Origin: Phycisphaerales bacterium | Lineage (GTDB): Bacteria > Planctomycetota > Phycisphaerae > Phycisphaerales > UBA1924 | Direction of reading: 5' to 3' | DNA: 64,000 nt | Assembly (NCBI GenBank): GCA_029260315.1 | Contig: JAJDDM010000135.1 | Location: forward strand, 1-64,000 | Shown: piece by piece, positions 7,810-16,115 of the stretch | Position numbering within the stretch: the first letter of the stretch is position 1 | Layout of the letters: every line of letters starts with the position of its first letter | Made by a program: the position numbers and the translations under genes | The notes under the pieces: model-generated | Seen by the model: only the letters and a program-made list of their open reading frames with translations | Databases searched by the model: none | Told to the model about the DNA's origin: nothing

Positions 7810-10128
7810 TCAGGCCGGCACGAGCAGCCCGCTGTCCACGGCCCGGGCGAGGACTTCGAAGGCCGCGCCGCGGTGCTCGCTGCCGAAGCTGTCGAGCGCC
7901 GCCTCGACGCTGTCGTCGGACGCCGCGCGGAAGAGTCGCGCCGCGTCCTCGCCGACCTCGAAGGTGCGGTGCTCGTCGCCGAGGAAGACGACCCAGCTCG
8001 CCTCGGCGTCGATCGGCGTGGCGTCGGCGCGGGCGTGGGATTCGCTGCGTGCCACGCCCCCGAGAGGCGTCGGGTCGCTCCACACGCGGTCGAGACGGTT
8101 GCGCACCTCGGCGTAGGGGAAGGCCAGGCGCGTGAGCGTGGCGTCGTCGCGCAGCGCCAGGCGCTGCGGAAAATCCTCGCGGCGACGCACGTGGTCGCGC
8201 GGGCCCGACAGGCGCGTCGGCGGCTGGTCGCGCCGGAAGACGTCGATCCCGAACCGGCACAGGTACAGGAAGATGTGGCTCTTGTAGCGGTAGTAGAGGA
8301 AGTTGTCGCCGCGCAGCGCCGGGAGCGCCTCGGTGGCCGCCCCGAGCACGTCGTTGAAGGCGCCCTTGACCTCCTCGCGCGACATGCCGGACGCGGACTC
8401 GCACTCGAGGTAGCGCGCCAGGTCGTTCACGGGCGCCTCGCCCGGCGCCAGCGCGCGCGGGTCGTCGATCACGCGCGCGATGCCGAACTTCGCCGGGTCG
8501 CGATACATCGGCGAGACCATGTCGAGGTTGAAGATCTGCAGCGAGATCTCGCCGATCCAGTCGCTGTTGCGCACGATGAACTGGCGCGTGAGGTCGGCTT
8601 CCTCGCGCGTCTCGGTGGGGAGCCCGACCATGGTGTAGAGCGTGGCCGAGATGCCCGCCTCGTGCGTCCAGCGCACGACGCGTTGGGCCTCGACGAGGTC
8701 GGTGCCCTTCTCGACCAGGTCGAGCACGCGCTGGCTGCCCGACTCGAAGCCGTACATCAGCTTGCGGCAGCCGGCGCGGTGCAGCGCCGCCAGGCTCTCG
8801 GGGTTGAACATGCGCTCTTCCATGCGCGCGTCACACCACCAGGCGACGTCCAGGCCGGCGCGCTCGAAGGCGTCCGGGATCCGCTTCGCCATGAGCGGCG
8901 GCAGGTCGTCCATGATGAAGTAGAAGTACCTGGTGCCGTGGCGCTCGACCAGGGTCTGCAGGTCTTCGACCAGGCGCTCCACGCTGCGCTCGCGGTAGGT
9001 CGGGCCGATGGCGGTGTAGAGCGTGCAGAAGCCACACTTCTCGTAGTAGCAGCCGCGCGTCGGCGCCACGGGCAGGACCAGCTCGCCGGACAGGTAGCGG
9101 TCGAGCGGCAGGTCGCTGAAGTCCGGCGTGGGCAGGTCGTCGATGGGCATCGGCAGCAGCTCGCCGTTGGTGACGACGGTGCCGGTGGCGTCGCGATACA
9201 CGACGTTGCTCACGCCGGAGAGGTCGGGCGTGCCGCGGGCGGCGCCGATCGCGGTCGGACCGAGGTCCGCGTCGCCCTCGCGCCGCACGCCCCCCGCCGC
9301 CGCGACGGCCTGGGCCAGCTCGAGGATCGGGCGCTCGCCTTCGTAGACGACGATGCTGTCGCAGCGGTCGAACAGCGGACCCGCGTGTGCCAACCGGTTG
9401 CCCACGTAGGCGAGCATGCCGCCGCCGAGCGTGATGTGGATCCCGGGCCAGCGCGCCTTCACCATCGACGCGAGCGTCAGCGCCGGCACGAGCTGGCTGC
9501 CGTAGGTGACCGAGATCCCGAGCACGTCGGGCATCTCCGCCTCGATGCGCGGCAGCGCGCGCTGCTCGAAGAACTCCCGGAACATGTTCCCGTCGACGTC
9601 ATCCACGCCGGCGAAGAGTTCCGCGCTGCTGTCGATGCTCGTGCGCTGCGTGTAGTTGTGCGCCGTGAACAACGAGGGCTGGTACTCGGTCGAGAGCAGC
9701 TTCAGGCCGGCCTCGAAGGTGCGCATGGCCCAGAGGTACTTCGCCCTGTCGTAGAAGGCCTCGGCGTCACGGATCGTGTCCTTGGCCTCGTCCATGTGCG
9801 TGGCGAGATAGGGGCCCGAGGCCAGCGCGTCAGCGTGGAGCCGATAGCGGTCGAGGTCTTCGGGAGCCAGGGCGGCGCCGCGCTCGAGGCCCGCTTCGGC
9901 CGCGCGCTCGGCGATGCGCTCCACCGACAGCGCGAGGCGCTCGTCGCTGATCAACTCGTCGTAGGCCTGCAGGTTCAAGTCCCAGACGGTGGCGCCCGGA
10001 AACCCGTGTTGCGCGAGGAAGGCCTTGAGCGAGGGCAGCGCGAGGTACGGCTGCGTCGGGTGCCCCTGCGGTGGGAAGACCAGCAGGACGCGAAGGTCGT
10101 CGGGGTGGCGCGCGGTGTCGGTCGTCAT
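7810..10128 (-). CDS. B12-binding radical SAM enzyme
   Basis: This is a 772-residue protein; the chosen ATG starts MTTDTARHPDD. An N-terminal B12-binding Rossmann-like domain (LRVLLVFPPQGHPTQPYLAL to ITLGGGMLAYVG) precedes a radical SAM barrel with RGCYYEKCGFC. The cluster motif is CX4CX2C, one residue longer than the classical CX3CX2C, a spacing I recall from other B12-dependent members. A small C-terminal domain (FEVGEDAARLFRAA to ARAVDSGLLVPA) resembles a PqqD-like winged helix. The likely chemistry is radical methylation or a related modification; the substrate is unknown. It follows the second radical SAM gene by 19 bp, so the two are probably one operon. The long antisense ORFs are shadows. 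Confidence 0.85.
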   Translation of the reverse strand: MTTDTARHPDDLRVLLVFPPQGHPTQPYLALPSLKAFLAQHGFPGATVWDLNLQAYDELISDERLALSVERIAERAAEAGLERGAALAPEDLDRYRLHADALASGPYLATHMDEAKDTIRDAEAFYDRAKYLWAMRTFEAGLKLLSTEYQPSLFTAHNYTQRTSIDSSAELFAGVDDVDGNMFREFFEQRALPRIEAEMPDVLGISVTYGSQLVPALTLASMVKARWPGIHITLGGGMLAYVGNRLAHAGPLFDRCDSIVVYEGERPILELAQAVAAAGGVRREGDADLGPTAIGAARGTPDLSGVSNVVYRDATGTVVTNGELLPMPIDDLPTPDFSDLPLDRYLSGELVLPVAPTRGCYYEKCGFCTLYTAIGPTYRERSVERLVEDLQTLVERHGTRYFYFIMDDLPPLMAKRIPDAFERAGLDVAWWCDARMEERMFNPESLAALHRAGCRKLMYGFESGSQRVLDLVEKGTDLVEAQRVVRWTHEAGISATLYTMVGLPTETREEADLTRQFIVRNSDWIGEISLQIFNLDMVSPMYRDPAKFGIARVIDDPRALAPGEAPVNDLARYLECESASGMSREEVKGAFNDVLGAATEALPALRGDNFLYYRYKSHIFLYLCRFGIDVFRRDQPPTRLSGPRDHVRRREDFPQRLALRDDATLTRLAFPYAEVRNRLDRVWSDPTPLGGVARSESHARADATPIDAEASWVVFLGDEHRTFEVGEDAARLFRAASDDSVEAALDSFGSEHRGAAFEVLARAVDSGLLVPA

Positions 10129-10147
10129 CGGGAGTCCGGGCTCGGGG

Positions 10148-12115
10148 TCAGGTCGCGAGTCGTTGCAGGAGAGCGTGGGCGTCACGCAGCGTGTCGTCGT
10201 CCGCGTCGGGCCAGCGGCGGCGGAGTTCGTCGCCGTCGAGTCCTTCGGCGACGTCGGCCAGGAAGGGCGACAGGGCCGTGGCCTGGACGCTGTCACCACG
10301 CCGGACGAAGAGGATGTCGGTGGGCGTGGGCGTGGGTGTGGTGAGGTCCGTCGTGTCGCCGGTGCCCTCGGCGAAGAGCGAGCGGGGATCGGCCGGGAAG
10401 CGCTCGAGCGAGGTCGTCGCGGTGGACGCGAGACGGGCTTCGTAGCGGGCGAGCAGCGCCAGGTCGGCGTCGGTGTCCGTGCACCACGCGGCAAAGCGCG
10501 TCACGGCCCCCTCCCGCGTGAGGACCGAGGGTTCGGCCAGGTCGGTGTTGCCGGCTCCCGGCAGGTCGAGCGCGCAGGCGTGTCGGAGGAAGGTGTCGAG
10601 GGTGTCCGCGATCGATCCCGTTCGGGCCACGTGCGCGAAGGTCCGCGGGAAGACCTCGAGCAACAGGTGGGCGTTGCGGCTGCGGCGGTAGAGCGTGGTC
10701 GGGTCGGCCGGCCGCCCGTGCTCGTCGAGCGGCAGGTGCACGCGGAACGCGCCGAACACCGTCTCGTCGGCGGCGATCAGGTCGGCCGTCTCGGGGTCGG
10801 TCTGGCCGGCGGGGATGTCGAAGCCGCGCACGAGGTCGGCGGACACGCCGGGAACGAGGTGCACTCCCCCGGGCACTTCGGCCGCCCGCCCGTTGCCGGG
10901 CGTCACGTTCCACCAGTGCATCGACAGGGACACGCCGTCGATCCGCGCCGCCCGCGCCATGAAGGCGAGGTTGCGGTCCAGTTCGGCGCGGGTCTCGCCG
11001 GGCAGCCCGGTCATGGTCCCGACGATCGAGGCCACCCCGGCGCGTTGTGCGGACTCGAGCACGGCGATCACCGCGTCCTCGTCCATGCCCTGCTGTCGCC
11101 CGCCCTTGGCCATGGCCAACAGCTGGCGCGGCACGATGGACTCCACGCCGTAGAGGATGCGGCGGCACCCGGCCGCGGCCATGGTGGCCAGCAGGTCCTC
11201 GTCGACCAGATCCAGCCGCGTCCGGCACTCCCACGCCAGGCGGTTTCCGCGCCGCTGCTTCTCGGCGCAGATCTCCAGCACGCGCTGCCGGTCGAAGGTG
11301 AAGAGGTCGTGGGTGACGTAGACGCAGTCGATGTCCCCGAGCGCTGCGAGGCGATCGAGCTCGTCCGCTGCCCGGGCCGCGGAGAGATGCCGAGCCCGCC
11401 GGCCCCAGAACACCGGCGTCGTGCAGAAGCTGCAGGCGTGGCTGCAGCCGCGGCCCAGGTCGATGGGGAAGAGCGCAGCCTCCTCGCCCGCCGCCTCGGC
11501 GTACGCACGCGGACTCTCGGCCAGGTCCCAGGCCGGCGAGCAGACCTCGTCCAGGTCCGCCACCAACGGCCGCGCCTCGGTGCGCAGGGCGGGGCCGGTG
11601 GGCAGACCGTGGGCGTCGAGCCCGCCCCCGTGTCGCGGGCCCGCGCGCACCACGACTCCGGGAACTGCGCCCCACGCCTCCGGGCAGTCCCACACGTCCA
11701 GCAGATCTGTCAGCGTCCGGTCCGCCTCGCCCACCGCGACGACGTCCACGGACGGGTACCGCTCGATCACCTCCTCCTCGACGGTCTCGGGTCCTTGTCC
11801 ACCGAGCACGACGGGAAGGCCGGGCCGGCGTTTCCTCACCTTCTCGGCGAGCAGCAGGGCCGCGGGGAGCGAGGAGAGCATCGACGTCAGCCCCAGCACG
11901 TCGGGCCCGCGCTCGAGGATCGCGTCCGCGCAGCGGTCGAGCAGGTCCGGGCCGCTGGGCAGGTCGCCGCGGCGGATCAGCAGCGCCAGGTCCAGGAAGT
12001 CGGCCTCGTGTCCGGCCGCGCGGGCCGAGGCGCCCAGATGGAGCGGCCCCAGCGGCGGCATGGAGTAGCCGAACGTATCGCGGTGGGGCGGCTGGACGAG
12101 GAGGACACGGGCCAT
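10148..12115 (-). CDS. B12-binding radical SAM enzyme, first gene of the pair
   Basis: This is a 655-residue protein beginning MARVLLVQPPHRDTFGY. The B12-binding domain shows GASARAAGHEADFLDL, LGLTSMLSSLP and VVLGGQGPE. The radical SAM core has the classical CX3CX2C as RGCSHACSFC, then WECRTRLDLVDEDLLATM and GVESIVPRQLL. The last 60 residues (FVRRGDSVQATALSPFL to ALLQRLAT) resemble a small PqqD-like helical domain, parallel to the tail of its neighbour. It is the promoter-proximal gene of a two-gene operon. The pair may act in sequence on one peptide or lipid substrate, but no precursor peptide gene is seen nearby. Confidence 0.85.
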   Translation of the reverse strand: MARVLLVQPPHRDTFGYSMPPLGPLHLGASARAAGHEADFLDLALLIRRGDLPSGPDLLDRCADAILERGPDVLGLTSMLSSLPAALLLAEKVRKRRPGLPVVLGGQGPETVEEEVIERYPSVDVVAVGEADRTLTDLLDVWDCPEAWGAVPGVVVRAGPRHGGGLDAHGLPTGPALRTEARPLVADLDEVCSPAWDLAESPRAYAEAAGEEAALFPIDLGRGCSHACSFCTTPVFWGRRARHLSAARAADELDRLAALGDIDCVYVTHDLFTFDRQRVLEICAEKQRRGNRLAWECRTRLDLVDEDLLATMAAAGCRRILYGVESIVPRQLLAMAKGGRQQGMDEDAVIAVLESAQRAGVASIVGTMTGLPGETRAELDRNLAFMARAARIDGVSLSMHWWNVTPGNGRAAEVPGGVHLVPGVSADLVRGFDIPAGQTDPETADLIAADETVFGAFRVHLPLDEHGRPADPTTLYRRSRNAHLLLEVFPRTFAHVARTGSIADTLDTFLRHACALDLPGAGNTDLAEPSVLTREGAVTRFAAWCTDTDADLALLARYEARLASTATTSLERFPADPRSLFAEGTGDTTDLTTPTPTPTDILFVRRGDSVQATALSPFLADVAEGLDGDELRRRWPDADDDTLRDAHALLQRLAT

Positions 12116-12312
12116 GCGCTCAGCAACGCTAGCAGGCCGGCTGGCGTGGGATCACTGTTGTCGCGGCTGGATGTTGCCCCGGATGTTCCGGTGGGTGTCC
12201 GGGTGGCTGTTCCGGGGTGCCGGCGACCCTCTTGCCCGGCCCGAGGCCGCTACCTATGATTCGCCGCTTGCCGCGTGGCCTGGAACCCGAGGGTTCGGGG
12301 CCGTCTGGTCGC

Positions 12313-12389
12313 GGGGGTGTAGCTCAGTTGGTTAGAGCGCCAGCCTGTCACGCTGGAAGTCGAGGGTTCGAGTCCCTTCACCCTCGCCA
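12313..12389 (+). tRNA. tRNA-Asp (GTC)
   Basis: This folds as a full cloverleaf with encoded CCA. The acceptor GGGGGTG pairs with CACCCTC (one G-U). The D arm is GCTC/GAGC. The anticodon arm is CCAGC CTGTCAC GCTGG with anticodon GTC. The T arm is GAGGG TTCGAGT CCCTT. The discriminator is G, as expected for tRNA-Asp. An integrase gene starts 114 bp downstream, which makes the 3' end a candidate attachment site. Confidence 0.95.
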
Positions 12390-12502
12390 TTCGTAAGAGT
12401 GGCTGAACGCCGAACTTAGGCGAGCCTGCCCGCTACGGGCAGAGCGGCTCCGATCGTCGGGAAACCCGGTAACTACCGGATTCCGACCCCAGGAGGCCGC
12501 CG

Positions 12503-13639
12503 ATGGCCCCTCGAAAGCGTTCGCGCGTTCCCTCGTACCGGCTCCACAAATCCTCTGGCCAGGCGGTCGTGACGCTTGTTGGCAGAGACCACTATCTCGG
12601 CCCCCACGGGTCGAAGCGCAGTCGCGCCGAGTACGACCGGCTGATTGCGGAGTGGTTGTCCACGGGGAGGCGTGTGCCGCCTGGGGACGAGCAGGGCGGA
12701 GTGACGATTGACGAACTTGCAGTGCGCTACTGGGAGTTCGCGAGGGAGTACTACCCGTCGGGGGCCCGGACCAATGAGCTGGAGAACATGCGCTACGCGA
12801 TCCGCCCGTTGCGAAAGCTGTACGGACCTACGGCCGGGGCAGCTTTCGGACCCAAAGCGCTCAAGAGCGTTCGCGATCACATGATTCGCCAGGGCCTCGC
12901 GCGCAATACGATCAACGCGAGAGTTGGTCGCATCAAGCGGCTGTTTCGCTGGGCGGTCGAGAACGAGCTTGTGCCGAGTAGCACGCTGCATGGCCTACAA
13001 GCTGTTCGTGGACTCCCGAGCGGAAGGTCAGCAGCGAGGGAAAGCGAGCCGGTGCGCCCCGTGCCGAGTGAGGATGTGGAGGCCGTGCTTCCGCATCTGT
13101 CTCGTCAGCTTCAGGCGATCGTGCGCCTCATGGACCTCACCGCGATGCGGGTGGGAGAGGTTGTGAAGATGCGCCTGGCGGATATCGACCGGAACCACGA
13201 CCAGGAGACCGGGGTCTGGTCTTACTGTCCACCGAAGCACAAGACGGCGCACCACGGGCATGAGCGCGTAGTCCTGCTGGGGCATCGTGCCCAGGGCTTG
13301 CTCAAGCCGTTCTTGGCGGCGGATCCGCACGCCTATCTGTTCTCACCTCAGGAGGCTGAGCGAGAACGCCGGGGGGTGTTGGGCCAGGAAGTGAGGAGAG
13401 TCAGCGACTACTACCAGACGCATGTGGTGCGAAAGGCCATCAGTCGTGCCTGCGTGAAGGCGAGGGTGCGGCCCTGGCATCCCCATCAACTGCGCCATTC
13501 AGCAGCGACGCGGCTCCGAAAGGCGCACGGCCTGGACGCAGCACGCGTTCTCTTGGGACATCGGTCACCCGCCATCACCGAAGTGTACGCCGAGCTTGAT
13601 CATAGCCGGGCGCTTCAGGTCGTTGCGGTTGACGGCTGA
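12503..13639 (+). CDS. Tyrosine recombinase (site-specific integrase)
   Basis: This is a 378-residue integrase. The N-terminal 60 residues (SYRLHKSSGQAVVTLVGRDHYLGPHG) match an arm I associate with planctomycete integrases. A SAM-like core-binding domain follows at about 70-160, then the catalytic domain. Visible catalytic residues are Arg in LTAMRVGEVVKMRL, HxxR in HPHQLRHSAATRL, His in LLGHRSPAITEVY and the nucleophilic Tyr in that stretch. The gene reads away from tRNA-Asp and marks the left end of the accessory island. It appears intact, unlike the other integrase pieces to its right. Confidence 0.9.
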   Translation: MAPRKRSRVPSYRLHKSSGQAVVTLVGRDHYLGPHGSKRSRAEYDRLIAEWLSTGRRVPPGDEQGGVTIDELAVRYWEFAREYYPSGARTNELENMRYAIRPLRKLYGPTAGAAFGPKALKSVRDHMIRQGLARNTINARVGRIKRLFRWAVENELVPSSTLHGLQAVRGLPSGRSAARESEPVRPVPSEDVEAVLPHLSRQLQAIVRLMDLTAMRVGEVVKMRLADIDRNHDQETGVWSYCPPKHKTAHHGHERVVLLGHRAQGLLKPFLAADPHAYLFSPQEAERERRGVLGQEVRRVSDYYQTHVVRKAISRACVKARVRPWHPHQLRHSAATRLRKAHGLDAARVLLGHRSPAITEVYAELDHSRALQVVAVDG

Positions 13640-13710
13640 ATCTAGCAGCCAGTGCGAACAGTCAGGCGCGCCGAGAATCCGAGAGGCGGCGCATGCCCCG
13701 GCCGGAGTCA

Positions 13711-14181
13711 TCATCGAACCTCAGGATTCCAGTGTTCGGACGCGATCCACGAAGTGGTGCTGGAGACAATAAGGAAGTCGAGGACCGGGATACCAAGGAG
13801 TTTTCCCGCTTCCGTGAGGCGGTCGAAGATGTCGCGGTCTTGCATGGACGGGCTCAGGTTTCCCGACGGGTGGTTGTGCGCGCAGATGATGGCGGAAGCG
13901 TTCGAGAGGATGGCTGCCTTGAACACCTCGCGAGGGTGAACGAAGGCGCTGGAAACCGTGCCGATAGAGGCCGTCTCCGCTGAGACGACGCGATGAGCAG
14001 CATCGAGGTGAAGCACGATGAAGTGCTCCCGATCCTTGGCTCCAATCAGCGCTTGGACTGCTTCTGCGGCATCTTGCGGAGCCCGTACGGTGTGAGCTTC
14101 GGCGATGGCGCCGACCTGCTCGATGGTCACTAGTCGCAGCCGTGGGGCCGTGTCGTTCTGTGGCCGGTTCTTGCTCGCCAT
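13711..14181 (-). CDS. RadC-like JAB-domain protein, copy 1
   Basis: This is a 156-residue protein starting MASKNRPQNDTAPRLRL from an ATG preceded by AGGAGG. The core is the RadC/MPN(+) domain with the metal-binding signature CAHNHPSGNLSPSMQD (HxHPSGx5Sx2D). The helix-hairpin-helix half of full-length RadC is missing, as is usual for copies on mobile elements. Members are linked to mobile DNA but lack an established activity. A second copy at 34338-34799 is about 90% identical in protein. The ribosome binding site is part of a long hairpin in the leader. Confidence 0.88.
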   Translation of the reverse strand: MASKNRPQNDTAPRLRLVTIEQVGAIAEAHTVRAPQDAAEAVQALIGAKDREHFIVLHLDAAHRVVSAETASIGTVSSAFVHPREVFKAAILSNASAIICAHNHPSGNLSPSMQDRDIFDRLTEAGKLLGIPVLDFLIVSSTTSWIASEHWNPEVR

Positions 14182-14189
14182 GTTCGAGT

Positions 14190-14258
14190 CCTCCTCGTTT
14201 CCGAGAGGCCCATTCCTCTCAGCCCCCGTGGAGGAGTGGGAGTCAAGAAACGATGAGG
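14190..14258 (-). promoter_or_regulatory. Leader hairpin burying the RadC copy 1 ribosome binding site
   Basis: In the mRNA (minus strand) CCTCATCGTTTC can pair with GAAACGAGGAGG with one mismatch, and CCCACTCCTC with GAGGAATGGG with one mismatch. The AGGAGG in the 3' arm is the Shine-Dalgarno sequence for the ATG at 14179-14181. The same arrangement, with perfect pairing, precedes RadC copy 2. Confidence 0.6.
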
Positions 14259-14279
14259 ATGGGTGTTGCGAGCTGGGCC

Positions 14280-14387
14280 TGCCTACGGGTTGCCCCGTCA
14301 ACGCGTCGAGCGTAGTGACACACTGACCGGAGCTTGGTCGATTCACGTCGCGTAGGCGATCTGCCATGCGGACTTCGACGAGATGCC
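14280..14387. repeat. Dispersed repeat of about 100 bp, copy 1 of 3
   Basis: The stretch around tgacacactgaccgg and cttggtcgattcacgtcgcg recurs at 36394-36497 and 42702-42800. Copies share roughly 80-90% of bases by eye. Each sits beside mobile-element debris, which fits a scar or end sequence copied with past insertions. Its function is unknown. Confidence 0.7.
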
Positions 14388-14526
14388 GAGCCGACCCGGA
14401 AGAGTTGCCACGAGGGCAGTCGGCATTGCTTCGGCCAGTTTGGCGGCCGCTACGCTGCTCCAGAGGACGACAGTCCCGGACACGCCTAGAGGGTTACGGC
14501 GACCGCAAGGGAAGGAAGGCCCGGCC

Positions 14527-14762
14527 TTTGGCAGGGGGACAGCCGAGGACACATGAGGGCCGACTTGCTGGTAGAATTGGTGGTTTCGCTCGTTGTCGGG
14601 GTCCAGCTTGGTCCTCGCGGCTCGGCGTCTCAAGGCCGCGACGAGCCTCGAAGTAGCCGACTACCAGCCGCCGGAAGTACACGCCCGGGGAGAGTCTCGC
14701 CGTAGGGCTGCTAGCGTCGCCCACAGGGAACTTGCTGCTCGGCAGCAAAGGAGAGCAGGCCA
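14527..14762 (-). pseudogene. Internally deleted IS1182-like transposase remnant, copy 1
   Basis: The minus-strand frame reads LSPGVYFRRLVVGYFEA and then jumps directly to GLETPSREDQ. In the intact transposase at 34930-36294 these motifs are about 120 residues apart (PSLAPGVYFRLLMVGYFEG and SGIETPSREDRAKVD). This is therefore a decayed fragment with an internal deletion. The same deletion is present in the copy at 27420-27658, which shows that the two derive from one segmental duplication. Confidence 0.7.
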
Positions 14763-15362
14763 CTATCGCTTGCGCGGCTTAAGCCTCGCGTTGCCGCGCC
14801 CCCGCCGCGCCATCTGTTGGTTCACACCGGTGACGTTCATCCTATAGCGAAGCATGTCCTTGCTCACGCCGTAGCGAGGAACGGCTTGTACGTCGGTCCA
14901 CCCCTGCTCCCCAATGTGCAGGAGCGCTGGTCGCGGGAGGAGCAGACAACCCCCAAGCCAATCCGCCTCGGCCTCCTGGGAGCTGCTGTAGGTATGCAGC
15001 ATGAGCAGGCCGTCCTCAGCAACATCGATCCTGCTCGGTTCGTGCCCGATGATTAGATGAGCAAGCTCATGCATCAGGTTGCTGGCTGGCCTGCCCCCGG
15101 AGTGCGCGGAATTGAGGATGACGACAGTCGTGTTAGACACGTGGATTGTCACCGCCGACCAACCGCCAGGATCTTCCTCGAGGAGGACCTGCAGCGCGTC
15201 CTCCGGGACGCCCGGTACATCCCTCGCGCTCCACACCGCGACGCCGAGGTGCTCGGCCAGGCTTTGTGGGTCGAGTGGTTCCTGTGGCCGGAGGTCAAGC
15301 TCACGCCGCAGGTTGCTGGACGTGTTCTCGCACCATGTCTTGAAGCCTCGAACGAACGTCAC
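14763..15362 (-). CDS. ImmA/IrrE-family metallopeptidase, copy 1
   Basis: This is a 199-residue zinc peptidase with HELAH (HExxH) in NLMHELAHLIIGHEPSR and the downstream acidic ligand region QEAEADWLGGCLLLPR. Family members such as ImmA cleave partner XRE repressors and so induce mobile elements or stress genes. The start is a GTG overlapping the XRE stop as GTGA, so the two are translationally coupled. A duplicate of equal length lies at 27659-28258 with very similar sequence. Its position next to the divergent ubiquitin-like operon suggests, but does not prove, that the pair controls that operon. Confidence 0.88.
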   Translation of the reverse strand: MTFVRGFKTWCENTSSNLRRELDLRPQEPLDPQSLAEHLGVAVWSARDVPGVPEDALQVLLEEDPGGWSAVTIHVSNTTVVILNSAHSGGRPASNLMHELAHLIIGHEPSRIDVAEDGLLMLHTYSSSQEAEADWLGGCLLLPRPALLHIGEQGWTDVQAVPRYGVSKDMLRYRMNVTGVNQQMARRGRGNARLKPRKR

Positions 15363-15709
15363 TCGGGCGGGGCCTCCGTGGCGAGAATGGCGCGCTGAGC
15401 GGCCAGGATCATCTGGGATAACGCCTGTGCCGTCGTGGGCGAGATGGCCTGAGGCTTTTTGAAGTGGACTGCCACCTTGGCGATGTCGCCGCCCTTTGAG
15501 GGCGACTTCACTCGGAGCACCTCGCCGGGGTCCACTTTCAGCCAGGTGCAGACCTTCCGAAAGGTCTCCAGGTCAGGGAGGTGCCCGCGTTCTACCCGCG
15601 ACAGGGTCGCTGGGCTGATGCCGATCTTCCTGGCGACGTCCCGGATGCCGCGGGTATCACGGGAAGTCCGAAGCAGGCGGCCAAGGGTCTGGAGGGTCGG
15701 GGCGGCCAT
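15359..15709 (-). CDS. XRE-family transcriptional regulator, ImmA partner
   Basis: This is a 116-residue protein. An HTH_3 domain occupies about residues 8-65, with GIRDVARKIGISPATLSRVERGHLP as the helix-turn-helix. A C-terminal tail (ISPTTAQALSQMILAAQ) follows that could be the ImmA target. The ATG is at 15707-15709. It is transcribed divergently from the ubiquitin-like operon, with 143 bp between, and is followed by ImmA with a 4-bp overlap. This is the classic repressor/protease layout. Only its C-terminal third survives in the duplicate at 28255-28390. Confidence 0.88.
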   Translation of the reverse strand: MAAPTLQTLGRLLRTSRDTRGIRDVARKIGISPATLSRVERGHLPDLETFRKVCTWLKVDPGEVLRVKSPSKGGDIAKVAVHFKKPQAISPTTAQALSQMILAAQRAILATEAPPE

Positions 15710-15852
15710 GGAGGGCGGTGTTTCTCCGGTGAGAAAGTGTTTGACCGCGTGGACGGCGATGTTAGCGTCTTACGCATGAGACACCGTTGCACGGCCCCTA
15801 CGGTCGGTCAAGTCCGGGCCGGGCATTTCCTACCCACAGATCGGAGATTCCG
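15710..15852. promoter_or_regulatory. Divergent control region of the XRE/ImmA and Ubl operons
   Basis: This 143-bp spacer lies between the XRE gene and the ubiquitin-like gene. A weak sigma70-like arrangement (TTGACC, then TAGCGT about 16 bp later) and a small inverted repeat gcgt-ctt-acgc near 15767-15777 could be a promoter with an XRE operator. GGAG lies 7 bp before the Ubl ATG. Confidence 0.4.
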
Positions 15853-16107
15853 ATGCCGACGACCATGATCACCCTCACGTTCAGCTCCACCGCCGGGGAC
15901 TTCACCGGCGAGTTCCCGGTCGACCTCATCCTGGGGGACGTCAAGAAACGCGTCATGGAGCAGTTCGGCCTGGACCCCAGCAAGGCGGACCAGGTGATTG
16001 TCACGCTCGACGGTCGCGTGCTCGACGAGACGAAGACCCTCGAGGAGCTGAACCTCCCCGACGGCGCGGTGCTCGTCATCGAGCGCAAGGAGGTGACGAA
16101 GATCTAG
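15853..16107 (+). CDS. Ubiquitin-like modifier protein of a bacterial conjugation operon
   Basis: This is an 84-residue beta-grasp protein. FSSTAGDFTGEFPVDLILGDV, then MEQFGLDPSKADQVIVTLDGRVLD and TLEELNLPDGAVLVIERKE follow the ubiquitin strand-helix order, including the typical LxxxxLxDGxxLxI ending. The chosen ATG follows GGAG and gives a protein of single-ubiquitin size. It ends KEVTKI and has no C-terminal glycine, unlike ubiquitin or BilA-type modifiers. The next three genes encode E2-like, JAB and E1 proteins with spacings of 8, -4 and -4 bp, so it is the probable modifier of a Bil/Bub-type system. Such systems defend against phage by modifying virion proteins. Confidence 0.8.
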   Translation: MPTTMITLTFSSTAGDFTGEFPVDLILGDVKKRVMEQFGLDPSKADQVIVTLDGRVLDETKTLEELNLPDGAVLVIERKEVTKI

Positions 16108-16115
16108 GTCTCCGC

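Noticed and set aside
6364-12259. Very long ORFs antisense to or overlapping the beta-helix and radical SAM genes (1326 and 756 aa)
   Set aside because: They are Arg/Gly/Val-rich with no domain and exist because third-position GC in the true genes removes stops in other frames.
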